Shown: positions 1 through 9,186 of the stretch, one piece after another | How the letters are laid out: the number at the start of each line of letters is the position of its first letter | Numbering within the stretch: position 1 is the stretch's first letter | From: Nitrospirota bacterium | Lineage (GTDB): Bacteria > Nitrospirota > Nitrospiria > Nitrospirales > UBA8639 | DNA: 64,000 nt | Assembly: GCA_027623995.1 (NCBI GenBank) | Contig: JAQBUF010000003.1 | Location: 21,951-85,950, forward strand | Reading direction: 5' to 3' | Position numbers and translations under genes: made by a program | Notes under the pieces: model-generated | Told to the model about the DNA's origin: nothing | Seen by the model: only the letters and a program-made list of their open reading frames with translations | Databases searched by the model: none

Positions 1-826
1 TTATTACGAAGACTTTGGGAAGGTAAGCCACCTAGCCAAGGCCATCCAAGATCGCTTTGTCTACTCCGGCCAATACTCCACGCATCGAAAACGGCAACAT
101 GGCAACTCCGCTAAAATTGGCACGCCGACTCAATTCGTCGTGTTCTCGCAAAATCACGACCAGGTCGGCAATCGAGCGCATGGTGATCGACTCTCAACAC
201 TCGTTTCCTTTGAGGCCTTGAAGCTCGCGGCGGCGACAGTCCTGCTCTCTCCAAACATTCCGTTACTGTTTATGGGCGAAGAATATGGAGAGACCGCACC
301 ATTTCTGTATTTTATCGATCATGGTGACGAAGGACTCATCGAAGCGGTTCGACAAGGACGGAAATCTGAATTTGCCGCGTTTAGATGGACCGATATTCCC
401 GATCCCTACGCCCAGTCCACCTTTGAACAATCTCAGTTACAGTGGGACCAGACACGATCGGAAGAACAAGAATATCTGCTGCGTTGGTATCAGGAGTTAA
501 TTACACTCAGAAAATCCATTCCCGCCCTTGGGCCAGGACAGAAGAAAGACTCGTTAAAAGTTTGGACTGACCGAAAATCTAAGGCCTTGACGGTCTATCG
601 GACATCCGAGTCTGGGCAAAGCGCGCTGATTATCCTCAGCCTCAACAAAAACGCGACAAGCCTCTCGCTGAATAAACCAGAAGGACAATGGGAACGGCGA
701 CTTGATACCGACTCTCCAGATTTTGGTGGCCATCACAACACTCCGGCTCCGCAAAGCCTTCTATTACCTCAGGAGAATTCCTCTTTCAAACTTCCTCCCT
801 ACGCAGTTTGGGTGTATACCCATTGA
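1..826 (+). CDS. treZ: Malto-oligosyltrehalose trehalohydrolase, C-terminal part (5' end outside window)
   Basis: TreZ is a GH13 enzyme that hydrolyses the terminal maltooligosyl-trehalose bond and releases trehalose. The frame is open from base 2 to the TGA at 824-826, so the ORF-track start (a GTG at 140) is internal. Visible family marks are FSQNHDQVGNRAHGDR, containing the conserved NHDQ of GH13 trehalohydrolases, then FMGEEYGETAPFLYF. A C-terminal beta-sandwich domain follows and ends in PYAVWVYTH. Its partner treY is not in the window and may lie upstream. With treS-maltokinase and glgE just downstream, the enzyme belongs to a trehalose/alpha-glucan locus. A short inverted repeat (TCGTCT/AGACGA, 846-866) follows the stop but has no U-tract. 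Confidence 0.93.
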   Translation, partial: YYEDFGKVSHLAKAIQDRFVYSGQYSTHRKRQHGNSAKIGTPTQFVVFSQNHDQVGNRAHGDRLSTLVSFEALKLAAATVLLSPNIPLLFMGEEYGETAPFLYFIDHGDEGLIEAVRQGRKSEFAAFRWTDIPDPYAQSTFEQSQLQWDQTRSEEQEYLLRWYQELITLRKSIPALGPGQKKDSLKVWTDRKSKALTVYRTSESGQSALIILSLNKNATSLSLNKPEGQWERRLDTDSPDFGGHHNTPAPQSLLLPQENSSFKLPPYAVWVYTH

Positions 827-954
827 CCAAGAAGATTATTCGTTGTCGTCTCGATAAAATAGACGATGAAAGAAAGCAGAAACCTTTCCCTCCCCCTTGA
901 CATTCCTTCAGAGTCCTTTACCTTAGATTACGTTTTCCCAAGGAATGACAGACG

Positions 955-1785
955 ATGTTTGACGATTTCTCACTACCGTTTGATTCCCTCCTACAATATG
1001 GCTTCATTAGCGCCTTACTCCTTGGCATTCTCCTCCTTATTCGTGTTGGCCTTCAGCACTTCTTCTTTAATCAGGCCAATATCGCCATAGAAGTGAGACG
1101 ACGCTGGTCCGTCAATGTTCGCAATGCCCTCGTGTTTATCTTCCTCGTGGGAATGATTTTGATTTGGGCACCACAGCTTCGAACGTTTGCCGTCGCGTTT
1201 TTTGCCGTCGCACTCGCCCTGGTTATCGCCGTCAAGGAGTTTCTTGACTGCATGGTTGGAGCCGCAGTCAGAGCCATGACCAAATCATATGCGATCGGAG
1301 ATCGCATTGAAATAGAGGGCGTGCGAGGCAATGTCGTGGATCATAATCTCCTCACGACCACGCTCTTGGAAATTGGACCCGGGCAAACGTCTCACCAATA
1401 CACGGGCCGGGCGATGGTGGTACCCAATAGTTTCCTTCTCAAATATTCATTGATGATTGAGACGTATTCCAAGCACTATCGGCTTCATATTGTGACCGTG
1501 CCACTCTCAGCGAAAGATGATTGGAAACGAGCGGAATCCATTCTTCTCAAAGTGGCGGAGAAACAAGTTCAGCCCTTTATTGAGGAAGCCAGGCAGCATT
1601 TAAAAAAGTTAGAAGGCAAAAAATGGTTGGATGCCCCTAATGTTGATCCTAGAGTAACCATCCAAATGCCAGACCCTGGGCGCATCAATCTGTTACTTCG
1701 GATACCGTGCCCAACTCAATTTCCCTCTCGGCTGGAGCAAGCCATCCTTCGAAAATTTCTTGAGAAATTTACATTTGCCGTGTAA
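955..1785 (+). CDS. MscS-family small-conductance mechanosensitive channel
   Basis: A 276-residue membrane protein. Three hydrophobic segments lie near residues 13-35, 57-75 and 76-105; the third has the small-residue-rich pore-helix look of MscS (VAFFAVALALVIAVKEFLDCMVGA). A soluble beta domain follows with the typical IGDRIEIEGVRGNVVD and VVPNS motifs. Such channels release solutes on hypo-osmotic shock. It sits between treZ and treS-maltokinase, so a role in venting compatible solutes such as trehalose is plausible but inferred. The ATG at 955 has AAGGA about 10 nt upstream. The exact paralogue class is not determined, so no gene symbol is given. Confidence 0.9.
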   Translation: MFDDFSLPFDSLLQYGFISALLLGILLLIRVGLQHFFFNQANIAIEVRRRWSVNVRNALVFIFLVGMILIWAPQLRTFAVAFFAVALALVIAVKEFLDCMVGAAVRAMTKSYAIGDRIEIEGVRGNVVDHNLLTTTLLEIGPGQTSHQYTGRAMVVPNSFLLKYSLMIETYSKHYRLHIVTVPLSAKDDWKRAESILLKVAEKQVQPFIEEARQHLKKLEGKKWLDAPNVDPRVTIQMPDPGRINLLLRIPCPTQFPSRLEQAILRKFLEKFTFAV

Positions 1786-1848
1786 AACCTCTCCACCCAT
1801 ATAACGCTTTATCCTCAAAATTAATACAACCCTAAAGGTGATGACTCA

Positions 1849-4800
1849 ATGTCCGTTGATTCTCTCGACAATGATCCACTGTGGTATAAAGATGCCATCA
1901 TCTATGAACTCCATGTGCGGGCATTTTTTGACAGCAATGCGGATGGCATTGGCGATTTTCGTGGCCTCACAAAAAAACTCGACTATCTCCAAGACCTCGG
2001 TATCACCGCCATCTGGTTACTCCCGTTTTGTCTTTCTCCACTGAAAGACGACGGCTACGATATTTCCGATTACACCAATATTAATCCATCATATGGCACT
2101 CGACGGGATGTCCAGGCGTTCGTAAAAGAAGCCCATCGACGTGGGTTACGAGTCATCACCGAACTGGTGGTCAATCACACCTCAGACCAACACCATTGGT
2201 TTCAACGTGCTCGCAAAGCACCACTCAACAGTAAGTGGCGGAACTTCTATGTGTGGAGTGACACCCCTGAACGCTACAAAGGCACGAGGATTATCTTTAA
2301 AGATACCGAGCTCTCCAACTGGTCATGGGATCCCGTGGCGAAGGCGTATTATTGGCACCGATTTTTTTCACATCAACCGGATCTCAACTTCGAAAGCCTC
2401 GACGTTCAAAAAGCGCTCATTCAGGTCATGGAGTTTTGGCTAGACATGGGCGTGGATGGGCTCCGATTAGATGCGGTGCCCTACCTGTACGAAGAAGAAG
2501 GCACGAGCTGTGAAAATCTCCCACCAACCCATGTGTTTCTAAAAAAACTTCGAAAACACATCGACAAAAAATATAAGAATCGGATGTTACTCGCCGAGGC
2601 CAATCAATGGCCTGAAGATGCCGCAGCCTATTTTGGTGAGGGCGATGAATGCCACATGAATTTTCATTTCCCCCTGATGCCGCGCATGTTCATGGCCATC
2701 CAAATGGAAGATCGGTTTCCGATTATCGATATTTTGGAACAAACGCCAGCCATTCCCGCAAGCTGCCAATGGGGACTGTTCCTTCGAAACCATGACGAAC
2801 TCACATTGGAAATGGTCACCGATGAGGAACGCGATTACATGTATCGCGTGTTTGCCCACGATCGCCAGGCCCGAATTAATTTAGGCATCCGCCGCCGCTT
2901 GGCTCCGCTCTTGGGCAATAATCGAAAGAAAATTGAGCTGATGTACAGCTTGCTGTTCACCATGCCTGGGACACCAGTTATTTATTATGGTGAAGAGTTT
3001 GGCATGGGGGATAATTTTTATCTCGGCGATCGCAATGGCGTCAGAACCCCCATGCAATGGAGTGCGGATCGCAATGCCGGGTTTTCTCAAGCCAATCCCC
3101 AAAAGCTCTACCTGCCGATCATCATGGATCCCGAATATCATTACGAAGCGCTCAATGTTGAAATCCAACAAAACAATTCGCAATCGCTCCTCTGGTGGAT
3201 GAAGCGCACGCTTTCCCTCAGGAAACAATACAAAAGTTTTGGGCGAGGCACTATCGAGTTTCTTCATCCATCAAATCGAAAAGTCCTAGTCTACCTTCGA
3301 CAATATGAAGACGAAACGATTCTCGTGGCTGCCAATATGTCGCGTTATGCGCAATGCGTGGAATTGGACCTTTCCAAATTTAAAGGCATGGTGCCCAGTA
3401 CTCTGTATGGACGGAACAAGTTTCCGCCCATTGGAGACTTGCCATACTTCCTCACCCTAGGAGGCCATACATTTTATTGGTTCCTATTGGAATCCCCCAC
3501 TACCGAAGGTACGACCACTGGGCTCTCCACTGACACCCTACCTTCACTTTCCGTTTCAAGGGATTGGGAGATGTTAACGCAAGGAATAGACAAATCACGC
3601 TTAGAACGCATTCTGCCTCAATACCTGAATTCTCGACGCTGGTTTGGCGGCAAGGCGCGAATGATTCAAAGTACTCACATTTCAGAAGTCGTACCCATTC
3701 CTGCAGAGAACCCCATCGCCATCTTATGCTTTTTGAAAATCGAATATACTGAGGGGGAAGCCGAGTCCTATATTTTACCCTTGGCCTTTGCCTCATCTGA
3801 CAAGCCGACATACTTTGAAGATACTCCTGCGGCTATTGCCCACGTCACCATTCAAAATAAAGGCCAACAACAAGAAGGTTTGCTGTATGACGGAATCTGG
3901 GGCCACGACTTTCTTAAACTATTGATCACCAGCCTTGCCAAAAATCGAAGAGTGAATGGACCAAAGGGTGATTTCGTCACCACGTCTCTCAAAGCCTTTC
4001 GGCGTCATTTACAACAGGAAGGGGCAACGTTAGAACCTGCCCTCCATCGGGGAGAACAAAGCAACACATCCATTTTGTATGGACAACACTACATGTTAAA
4101 ACTCTTTCGCCGGGCGGAGACCGGGATCAATCCCGATTGGGAAATTGGCCGATTTCTCACAGAGAAAGGATTTTCCCATACTGCCCATGTGGCTGGCCTC
4201 ATGGAATACCAACCAGACAGTGGCGATCCCACGACAGTCGGGGTTTTACAATGCTATGTGCCAAATGAAGGCGATGCTTGGAGATTTACCCTAGACGAAA
4301 TTGGTCGATACTTTGAGAAAGCACTGACACTTCCGAGTCTCGAGGCCACAGATCCTGCGCTTTCCAGTAAACCCTTATTAGAATTACTCAAAGAAAATGT
4401 TCCTGATATCGCCGAGGAAATGATTGGTGGGTATTTGGAGAAGGCCCGCCTGCTCGGCCAACGCACGGGGGAACTCCATGTGACACTGGCATCCGATTTG
4501 GAAGATCCGGCGTTTATGCCAGAGCCTTTCACCGATTTTTATCGACGGGGATTGTACCAGAGCATGATCGGGTCGATTTCTCAAAACTTTCCCTTACTCA
4601 AGCAGCACATTAAAGAGCTACCCGAGTCTCTACACCCTCTAGCCAAGCAAGTGGCCACCCTTGAGTCCACCGTTCGCAAACAGTTCCTCCCAATTCGTGA
4701 TTTACAACTCACGGCGAAGCGACTTCGGATTCATGGGGACTATCACCTTGGACAGGTTCTCTACACAGGGAAAGACTTTTTCATTATCGACTTTGAGGGT

Positions 4801-5187
4801 GAGCCTGCCCGTCCTCTCAATGTTCGCCGGCTCAAGGAATCACCCTTGCGAGATGTCGCTGGCATGTTACGATCATTCCATTACGCCGCCTATGCCTCAT
4901 TAATTGGAAAAGTCGCCGGCATTCGGCCTGAAGACTTTTTGGTCTTGGACTCCTGGGCAAAACTTTGGCAAACCTGGGTGAGCACCACCTATCTGAACGC
5001 CTACCTCACAGCCACGGCGGAATCAGACTTTCTCCCAAAGACCCAGGGAGAGCTTCAAATTCTCTTGGATGCCTATACACTCCAAAAAGCCGTCTACGAA
5101 CTTGGCTATGAATTGAATAATCGCCCTGACTGGGCCAGAATTCCTCTCGAAGGCATTATGCAAATTATTGAAACTTCCAACACCTAA
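1849..5187 (+). CDS. treS: Bifunctional trehalose synthase / maltokinase (TreS-Mak fusion)
   Basis: A 1112-residue two-domain protein. Residues about 10-560 are a GH13 trehalose synthase that interconverts trehalose and maltose: WYKDAIIYELHVRAF at the start, nucleophile Asp near 208 in DGLRLDAV, acid/base Glu near 250 in LLAEANQ, and the transition-state Asp near 316 in RNHDE. Residues about 575-1105 are a maltokinase with an aminoglycoside-phosphotransferase-like fold: RWFGGKAR, a catalytic HGD near 964, and the metal-binding DFEG near 981. The product, maltose 1-phosphate, is the substrate of GlgE, encoded 17 nt downstream. TreS and Mak are separate proteins in mycobacteria but fused in many other bacteria. 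The start ATG at 1849 is preceded by AAAGGTGA. Confidence 0.96.
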   Translation: MSVDSLDNDPLWYKDAIIYELHVRAFFDSNADGIGDFRGLTKKLDYLQDLGITAIWLLPFCLSPLKDDGYDISDYTNINPSYGTRRDVQAFVKEAHRRGLRVITELVVNHTSDQHHWFQRARKAPLNSKWRNFYVWSDTPERYKGTRIIFKDTELSNWSWDPVAKAYYWHRFFSHQPDLNFESLDVQKALIQVMEFWLDMGVDGLRLDAVPYLYEEEGTSCENLPPTHVFLKKLRKHIDKKYKNRMLLAEANQWPEDAAAYFGEGDECHMNFHFPLMPRMFMAIQMEDRFPIIDILEQTPAIPASCQWGLFLRNHDELTLEMVTDEERDYMYRVFAHDRQARINLGIRRRLAPLLGNNRKKIELMYSLLFTMPGTPVIYYGEEFGMGDNFYLGDRNGVRTPMQWSADRNAGFSQANPQKLYLPIIMDPEYHYEALNVEIQQNNSQSLLWWMKRTLSLRKQYKSFGRGTIEFLHPSNRKVLVYLRQYEDETILVAANMSRYAQCVELDLSKFKGMVPSTLYGRNKFPPIGDLPYFLTLGGHTFYWFLLESPTTEGTTTGLSTDTLPSLSVSRDWEMLTQGIDKSRLERILPQYLNSRRWFGGKARMIQSTHISEVVPIPAENPIAILCFLKIEYTEGEAESYILPLAFASSDKPTYFEDTPAAIAHVTIQNKGQQQEGLLYDGIWGHDFLKLLITSLAKNRRVNGPKGDFVTTSLKAFRRHLQQEGATLEPALHRGEQSNTSILYGQHYMLKLFRRAETGINPDWEIGRFLTEKGFSHTAHVAGLMEYQPDSGDPTTVGVLQCYVPNEGDAWRFTLDEIGRYFEKALTLPSLEATDPALSSKPLLELLKENVPDIAEEMIGGYLEKARLLGQRTGELHVTLASDLEDPAFMPEPFTDFYRRGLYQSMIGSISQNFPLLKQHIKELPESLHPLAKQVATLESTVRKQFLPIRDLQLTAKRLRIHGDYHLGQVLYTGKDFFIIDFEGEPARPLNVRRLKESPLRDVAGMLRSFHYAAYASLIGKVAGIRPEDFLVLDSWAKLWQTWVSTTYLNAYLTATAESDFLPKTQGELQILLDAYTLQKAVYELGYELNNRPDWARIPLEGIMQIIETSNT

Positions 5188-5204
5188 CACAGAAAGCATC
5201 AGAC

Positions 5205-7157
5205 ATGAGGCATGCACCACAACACTTTTCCAGTATTATCATTGAACATGTCAGCCCTGAGCTCAACGGTGGTCTCTATCCCATTAAACGTGAAGTAGGA
5301 GACCGGCTGGAAGTATCCGCCGATATTTTTAAAGAGGGGCATGACCTCATTGGTGCGGTGCTGCGATGCAAAAAGACAAAAGACCAGGAATGGAAAGAAA
5401 TCCCCATGCATCAGATCGATAATGATCGGTGGGGTGGGAATGTGGCGCTGCCAGAGAACACTCGATATCTGTACACCATCGGGGCCTATATTCGGACCTT
5501 TGCCACCTGGCGAGAAGAACTCGAAAAAAAACATGGCGTCAAAGACGATCTGAGTAGCGAACTGTTAGAAGGGCAAGCTCAGCTCCAAGCGGCGATAGCC
5601 CGCGACCAACACTCAGCTACGGGTCAGTTAAAAGAGTGGTTGAGCAAATGGACCTCCCAACAAGGCCAGGAAGCGATCGTCTCCATAGCCATGAATGAAG
5701 AGTTGGCAGCCTTGATGGACCAACACGAAGCACGGCATGCCTGGGCAATCTATCCTCACGAGCTTGAAGTAGTCGTGGACCGTGTCCGCGCGCGGTACGG
5801 AGCCTGGTATGAAATCTTCCCTCGATCCCAGGGCACAGAGCCTGGGAAGGGCACGACACTCAAAGAATGCGAAGCTCGCCTTCCCTACATTCGAGATATG
5901 GGATTCGATGTCTTGTACCTCACGCCCATTCATCCCATCGGCACCACGAATCGCAAGGGACCAAACAACAGTCTCACCTCTGGCCCCAACGACCCTGGCA
6001 GTCCCTATGCCATTGGCAGCGATCATGGTGGATACGATGCGATTGAGCCCAGCCTCGGCACCCTGGAAGATTTTGATCGCTTTGAAAAAGCCGTCCGCGA
6101 TCATGGTATGGAATTGGCGCTCGATTTTGCCATCAACGCATCCCCAGATCATCCCTATGTCAAATCTCATCCAGAATGGTTCAAACAACGCCCAGATGGC
6201 ACAATTAAATATGCGGAAAACCCGCCAAAGAAATATGAAGACATTTATGCCCTCGACTTTTACTGTGAAGATTGGCGAAGCATTTGGGAAGAACTGAAGA
6301 GAGTCATTCTTTTTTGGGTCGACCATGGCGTGAAAATTTTTCGTGTGGACAACCCCCACACAAAGCCCGTGTCATTTTGGGAGTGGCTGATTCGAGAAAT
6401 CCAAGGCCAGCATCCCGACGTCATCTTTCTTGCTGAAGCTTTCACAAAACCTAAGATGATGCGCGTGTTGGCCAAGGCAGGCTACACCCAATCCTATACT
6501 TACTTTACTTGGCGGAATTTCAAACAAGAGATGACGGAGTATTTGGAAGAATTGACTCAGAGCGAAATGAAAGAATATTTCAGACCAAACTTTTTCACCA
6601 ACACGCCGGACATCCTCCCAGAGATTCTTCAACAGGGCGGACAATCAGCCTTTAAGTTTCGAGTCGTATTGGCCGCGACCCTTTCCCCTTGTTATGGAAT
6701 CTACAGTGGCTACGAATTGTGCGAAAATCGAGCGTTACCTGAGAGAGAAGAATATCTCGATTCTGAAAAGTACGAAATTACAGTGTGGGACTGGGACCGA
6801 CCAGGAAACATTCGAGACTACATCACCAAACTCAACCACATCAGAAAAGACAACCCAGCATTGCACGAATTTGAAAATCTGCGATTTTATCACGCTGACA
6901 ATGACCACATTATTTTTTATGGAAAAAGCACGGACGACAAAAACAACAACCTGCTCATTGCCGTCAATATGGATCCTCACCATCTTCAGGAAACAGTACT
7001 TCACATTCCCATAGAAGAACTGGGTATCGCAGAAGATGCCACGTATCAGCTACATGAGCTCTTCACCGACACCTCTCATGCTGTGACAGGCTCAACCTAT
7101 TCGATTCGCCTGGATCCACACACAGAACCTGCGGTCATTTTTGCTATTCGTCGTTGA
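5205..7157 (+). CDS. glgE: Alpha-1,4-glucan:maltose-1-phosphate maltosyltransferase GlgE
   Basis: GlgE transfers maltosyl units from maltose 1-phosphate onto alpha-1,4-glucan. At 650 residues it has the normal family length. The N-terminus carries the typical EHVSPELNGGLYPIKREVGD region. The GH13_3 active site shows the nucleophile Asp near 382 in FRVDNPHTKP and the acid/base Glu near 411 in LAEAFTKPKMM. These positions closely match the Asp394/Glu423 pair of the Streptomyces enzyme. It begins 17 nt after treS-mak and is almost certainly co-transcribed with it; the pair converts trehalose into glucan. The SD before the ATG at 5205 is weak (AGAAAG), so translational coupling to treS is likely. 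Confidence 0.96.
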   Translation: MRHAPQHFSSIIIEHVSPELNGGLYPIKREVGDRLEVSADIFKEGHDLIGAVLRCKKTKDQEWKEIPMHQIDNDRWGGNVALPENTRYLYTIGAYIRTFATWREELEKKHGVKDDLSSELLEGQAQLQAAIARDQHSATGQLKEWLSKWTSQQGQEAIVSIAMNEELAALMDQHEARHAWAIYPHELEVVVDRVRARYGAWYEIFPRSQGTEPGKGTTLKECEARLPYIRDMGFDVLYLTPIHPIGTTNRKGPNNSLTSGPNDPGSPYAIGSDHGGYDAIEPSLGTLEDFDRFEKAVRDHGMELALDFAINASPDHPYVKSHPEWFKQRPDGTIKYAENPPKKYEDIYALDFYCEDWRSIWEELKRVILFWVDHGVKIFRVDNPHTKPVSFWEWLIREIQGQHPDVIFLAEAFTKPKMMRVLAKAGYTQSYTYFTWRNFKQEMTEYLEELTQSEMKEYFRPNFFTNTPDILPEILQQGGQSAFKFRVVLAATLSPCYGIYSGYELCENRALPEREEYLDSEKYEITVWDWDRPGNIRDYITKLNHIRKDNPALHEFENLRFYHADNDHIIFYGKSTDDKNNNLLIAVNMDPHHLQETVLHIPIEELGIAEDATYQLHELFTDTSHAVTGSTYSIRLDPHTEPAVIFAIRR

Positions 7158-7249
7158 GCTGTAAAACGCACAGGCCATTGACGACTGCCTATCAATCCCT
7201 ACTCTCTGGACACATAAAATATTTTTTAGGAAGAAACCTTTTTCTCGGG

Positions 7250-7255
7250 TATAAT
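7250..7255 (+). promoter_or_regulatory. Consensus -10 box upstream of zwf
   Basis: A perfect TATAAT. At the expected 17-18 nt upstream I see only TAGGAA/TTAGGA, so there is no good -35. Transcription from here would begin near 7262, almost on the ORF-track start at 7266. It would leave an 80-nt leader before the better-supported ATG at 7341. Confidence 0.4.
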
Positions 7256-7340
7256 ACATAAAAGCATGGACGGGTATGTCCCCGTAAAAAAAACAGATTC
7301 GCAAAATAATCCATCCGAAAATTCTCAGGGAAAGGCATCC

Positions 7341-8942
7341 ATGAAAGGCAGTTCACAAACGCTTACCACTCAAACCGGAGTCGAGGCCGATTCCAAGACA
7401 TTGGAGACTCCGCCTCAAGATCAAACCAACAGTCCTTCACCCGCGAAAGGCCAAAAGCTACCTCCAACCTTGTTTATCATTTTTGGAGCCAACGGGGACC
7501 TGACGAAACGGAAACTGATTCCCGCACTCTACAATCTTGCGGCAAGTCACAACCTGTCTGACACGTTTGCCGTGATCGGTGTCGATTGCGTCCACATGTC
7601 GAACGAAGACTTTCGTCTCAAAATGGAACGTGATCTTCGTGCCTTCTCCTCTCGCCCCATTGAAAGTACAATTCGAGATTGGCTACTCCAACGTGTGCAT
7701 TATATTCCCGGAGATTTCACAGACCCCACGACCTTTGAAACACTTCGCACTGAACTCACCCGGTTGGACTCCTCACAGGGCCAAGAAGGAAACTATCTGT
7801 ACTACATGGCCACCTCACCAGCCTTCTTTTCAGAGATTGTGCAGAACCTGGCAGGAAAAGGTCTCCTTGCTCAACACAAGGGAGGCTCCAGGCGAGTCAT
7901 CTTTGAAAAACCCTTTGGGCACGATCTCCCTTCGGCCAAGGCCTTGAACCAACAACTCTGCACGGTTCTCACGGAAGACCAGATTTATCGAATCGACCAT
8001 TATTTAGGAAAAGAGACCGTCCAAAACATTTTGGTCTTCCGATTCGCCAATGGCATTTTCGAACCGGTTTGGAATCGTCGATACATCGACCATGTTCAAA
8101 TTACCGTCGCGGAAACCCTGGGCGTAGAGCATCGTGGGGCGTATTACGAAAAAGCCGGGGCCCTACGAGATATGGTGACGAATCATCTCCTGCAACTCAT
8201 GGCGTACATCGCCATGGAACCTCCCAACGCCTTTGATGCCGAAGCCGTTCGGGATGAAAAGGTCAAAGTATTACGCGCCGTACTGCCCATGAATGCCGAT
8301 GAGATCAGACGCTCCGCAGTGGCGGGCCAATACGGTCCTGGAACGATTTCGGGGCACCCCGTTTTGGGCTATCGCTCAGAACCGAACGTGGCCTCGGATT
8401 CAGACACGGAGACGTTTGTGTCCCTGAAATTGTTTATTGAAAGTTGGCGGTGGGGTGGGGTCCCCTTCTATCTCCGAACGGGAAAACGAATGGCACGACG
8501 CGTGACGGAAATCGTCATTCAATTCAAATCCGCTCCGTTCATGTTGTTTCGGAAAACCCCAATCCATCATCTCAACCCGAATCAGTTGATTATCCGTATT
8601 CAACCGGAAGAAGGGATTTCATTGAATTTCGGAGCCAAGATCCCTGGCCCATCCGTCCAAGTGGGAACGGTAGATATGGACTTTCAATATGCCGACTATT
8701 TTGGTGACGCCCCTAGTACAGGATATGAAACGCTCCTACACGATTGCATGGCTGGAGATGCCACCCTGTTCCAACGAAGCGACAATGTCGAAGTGGGATG
8801 GAGCGTCGTTGATCCGATCTTAGAGGTCTGGAGGGGACTTCATCCTCATGGTACGAGTCAGTATGAATCAGGAACATGGGGGCCACAAGAATCCGCCACC
8901 TTGCTAGAAAAGGACGGACGAAAATGGCGGAACCCCAGCTAG
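7341..8942 (+). CDS. zwf: Glucose-6-phosphate 1-dehydrogenase
   Basis: First enzyme of the oxidative pentose phosphate pathway; it oxidises glucose 6-phosphate with NAD(P)+ to 6-phosphogluconolactone. The Rossmann motif FGANGDLTKRKLIPAL, the substrate signature RIDHYLGKETVQN and the C-terminal catalytic/structural domain are all present. The longest frame starts at 7266, but I prefer the in-frame ATG at 7341 (533 aa). It has GGGAAAGG just upstream, and the only good -10 box (7250-7255) would make 7266 nearly leaderless. Even so there is a Ser/Thr/Pro-rich extension of about 40 residues before the Rossmann fold. It follows the glucan genes in the same direction, with its own promoter signal. 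Confidence 0.95.
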   Translation: MKGSSQTLTTQTGVEADSKTLETPPQDQTNSPSPAKGQKLPPTLFIIFGANGDLTKRKLIPALYNLAASHNLSDTFAVIGVDCVHMSNEDFRLKMERDLRAFSSRPIESTIRDWLLQRVHYIPGDFTDPTTFETLRTELTRLDSSQGQEGNYLYYMATSPAFFSEIVQNLAGKGLLAQHKGGSRRVIFEKPFGHDLPSAKALNQQLCTVLTEDQIYRIDHYLGKETVQNILVFRFANGIFEPVWNRRYIDHVQITVAETLGVEHRGAYYEKAGALRDMVTNHLLQLMAYIAMEPPNAFDAEAVRDEKVKVLRAVLPMNADEIRRSAVAGQYGPGTISGHPVLGYRSEPNVASDSDTETFVSLKLFIESWRWGGVPFYLRTGKRMARRVTEIVIQFKSAPFMLFRKTPIHHLNPNQLIIRIQPEEGISLNFGAKIPGPSVQVGTVDMDFQYADYFGDAPSTGYETLLHDCMAGDATLFQRSDNVEVGWSVVDPILEVWRGLHPHGTSQYESGTWGPQESATLLEKDGRKWRNPS

Positions 8943-9062
8943 TCAAAACCTCCTTCAACGGTTTCATGTGTGACGAAACCCCTTCCAAGATTGTCAAATA
9001 TCGAGAAAGGATTGAAAGGAGATTCTTTCCATGGTCATTCGTGTGTGAGACCTTTCATTTTA

Positions 9063-9091
9063 TTGACAAAGGTTAGGATGTTGGTCACCAT
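9063..9091 (+). promoter_or_regulatory. Possible promoter for the malic enzyme gene
   Basis: A perfect -35 TTGACA at 9063-9068 is followed 17 nt later by CACCAT (3/6 match to TATAAT). The 244-nt gap between zwf and the malic enzyme gene also contains GGTTTC/GAAACC (8960-8980), a hairpin without a U-tract. The -10 element is weak, so this is only a candidate. Confidence 0.3.
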
Positions 9092-9186
9092 TCCAATACT
9101 AAGGTAACGACATACCACAGTGCATTGGTCAGTGTATTCCACCCTCCATACAAAACCTTCCGTAATCTTTTCATCGAAGGAGCAAT

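Noticed and set aside
5628-6359. 243-aa ORF opposite glgE
   Set aside because: It lies entirely within an intact, well-identified GH13 gene on the other strand and shows no family motifs.
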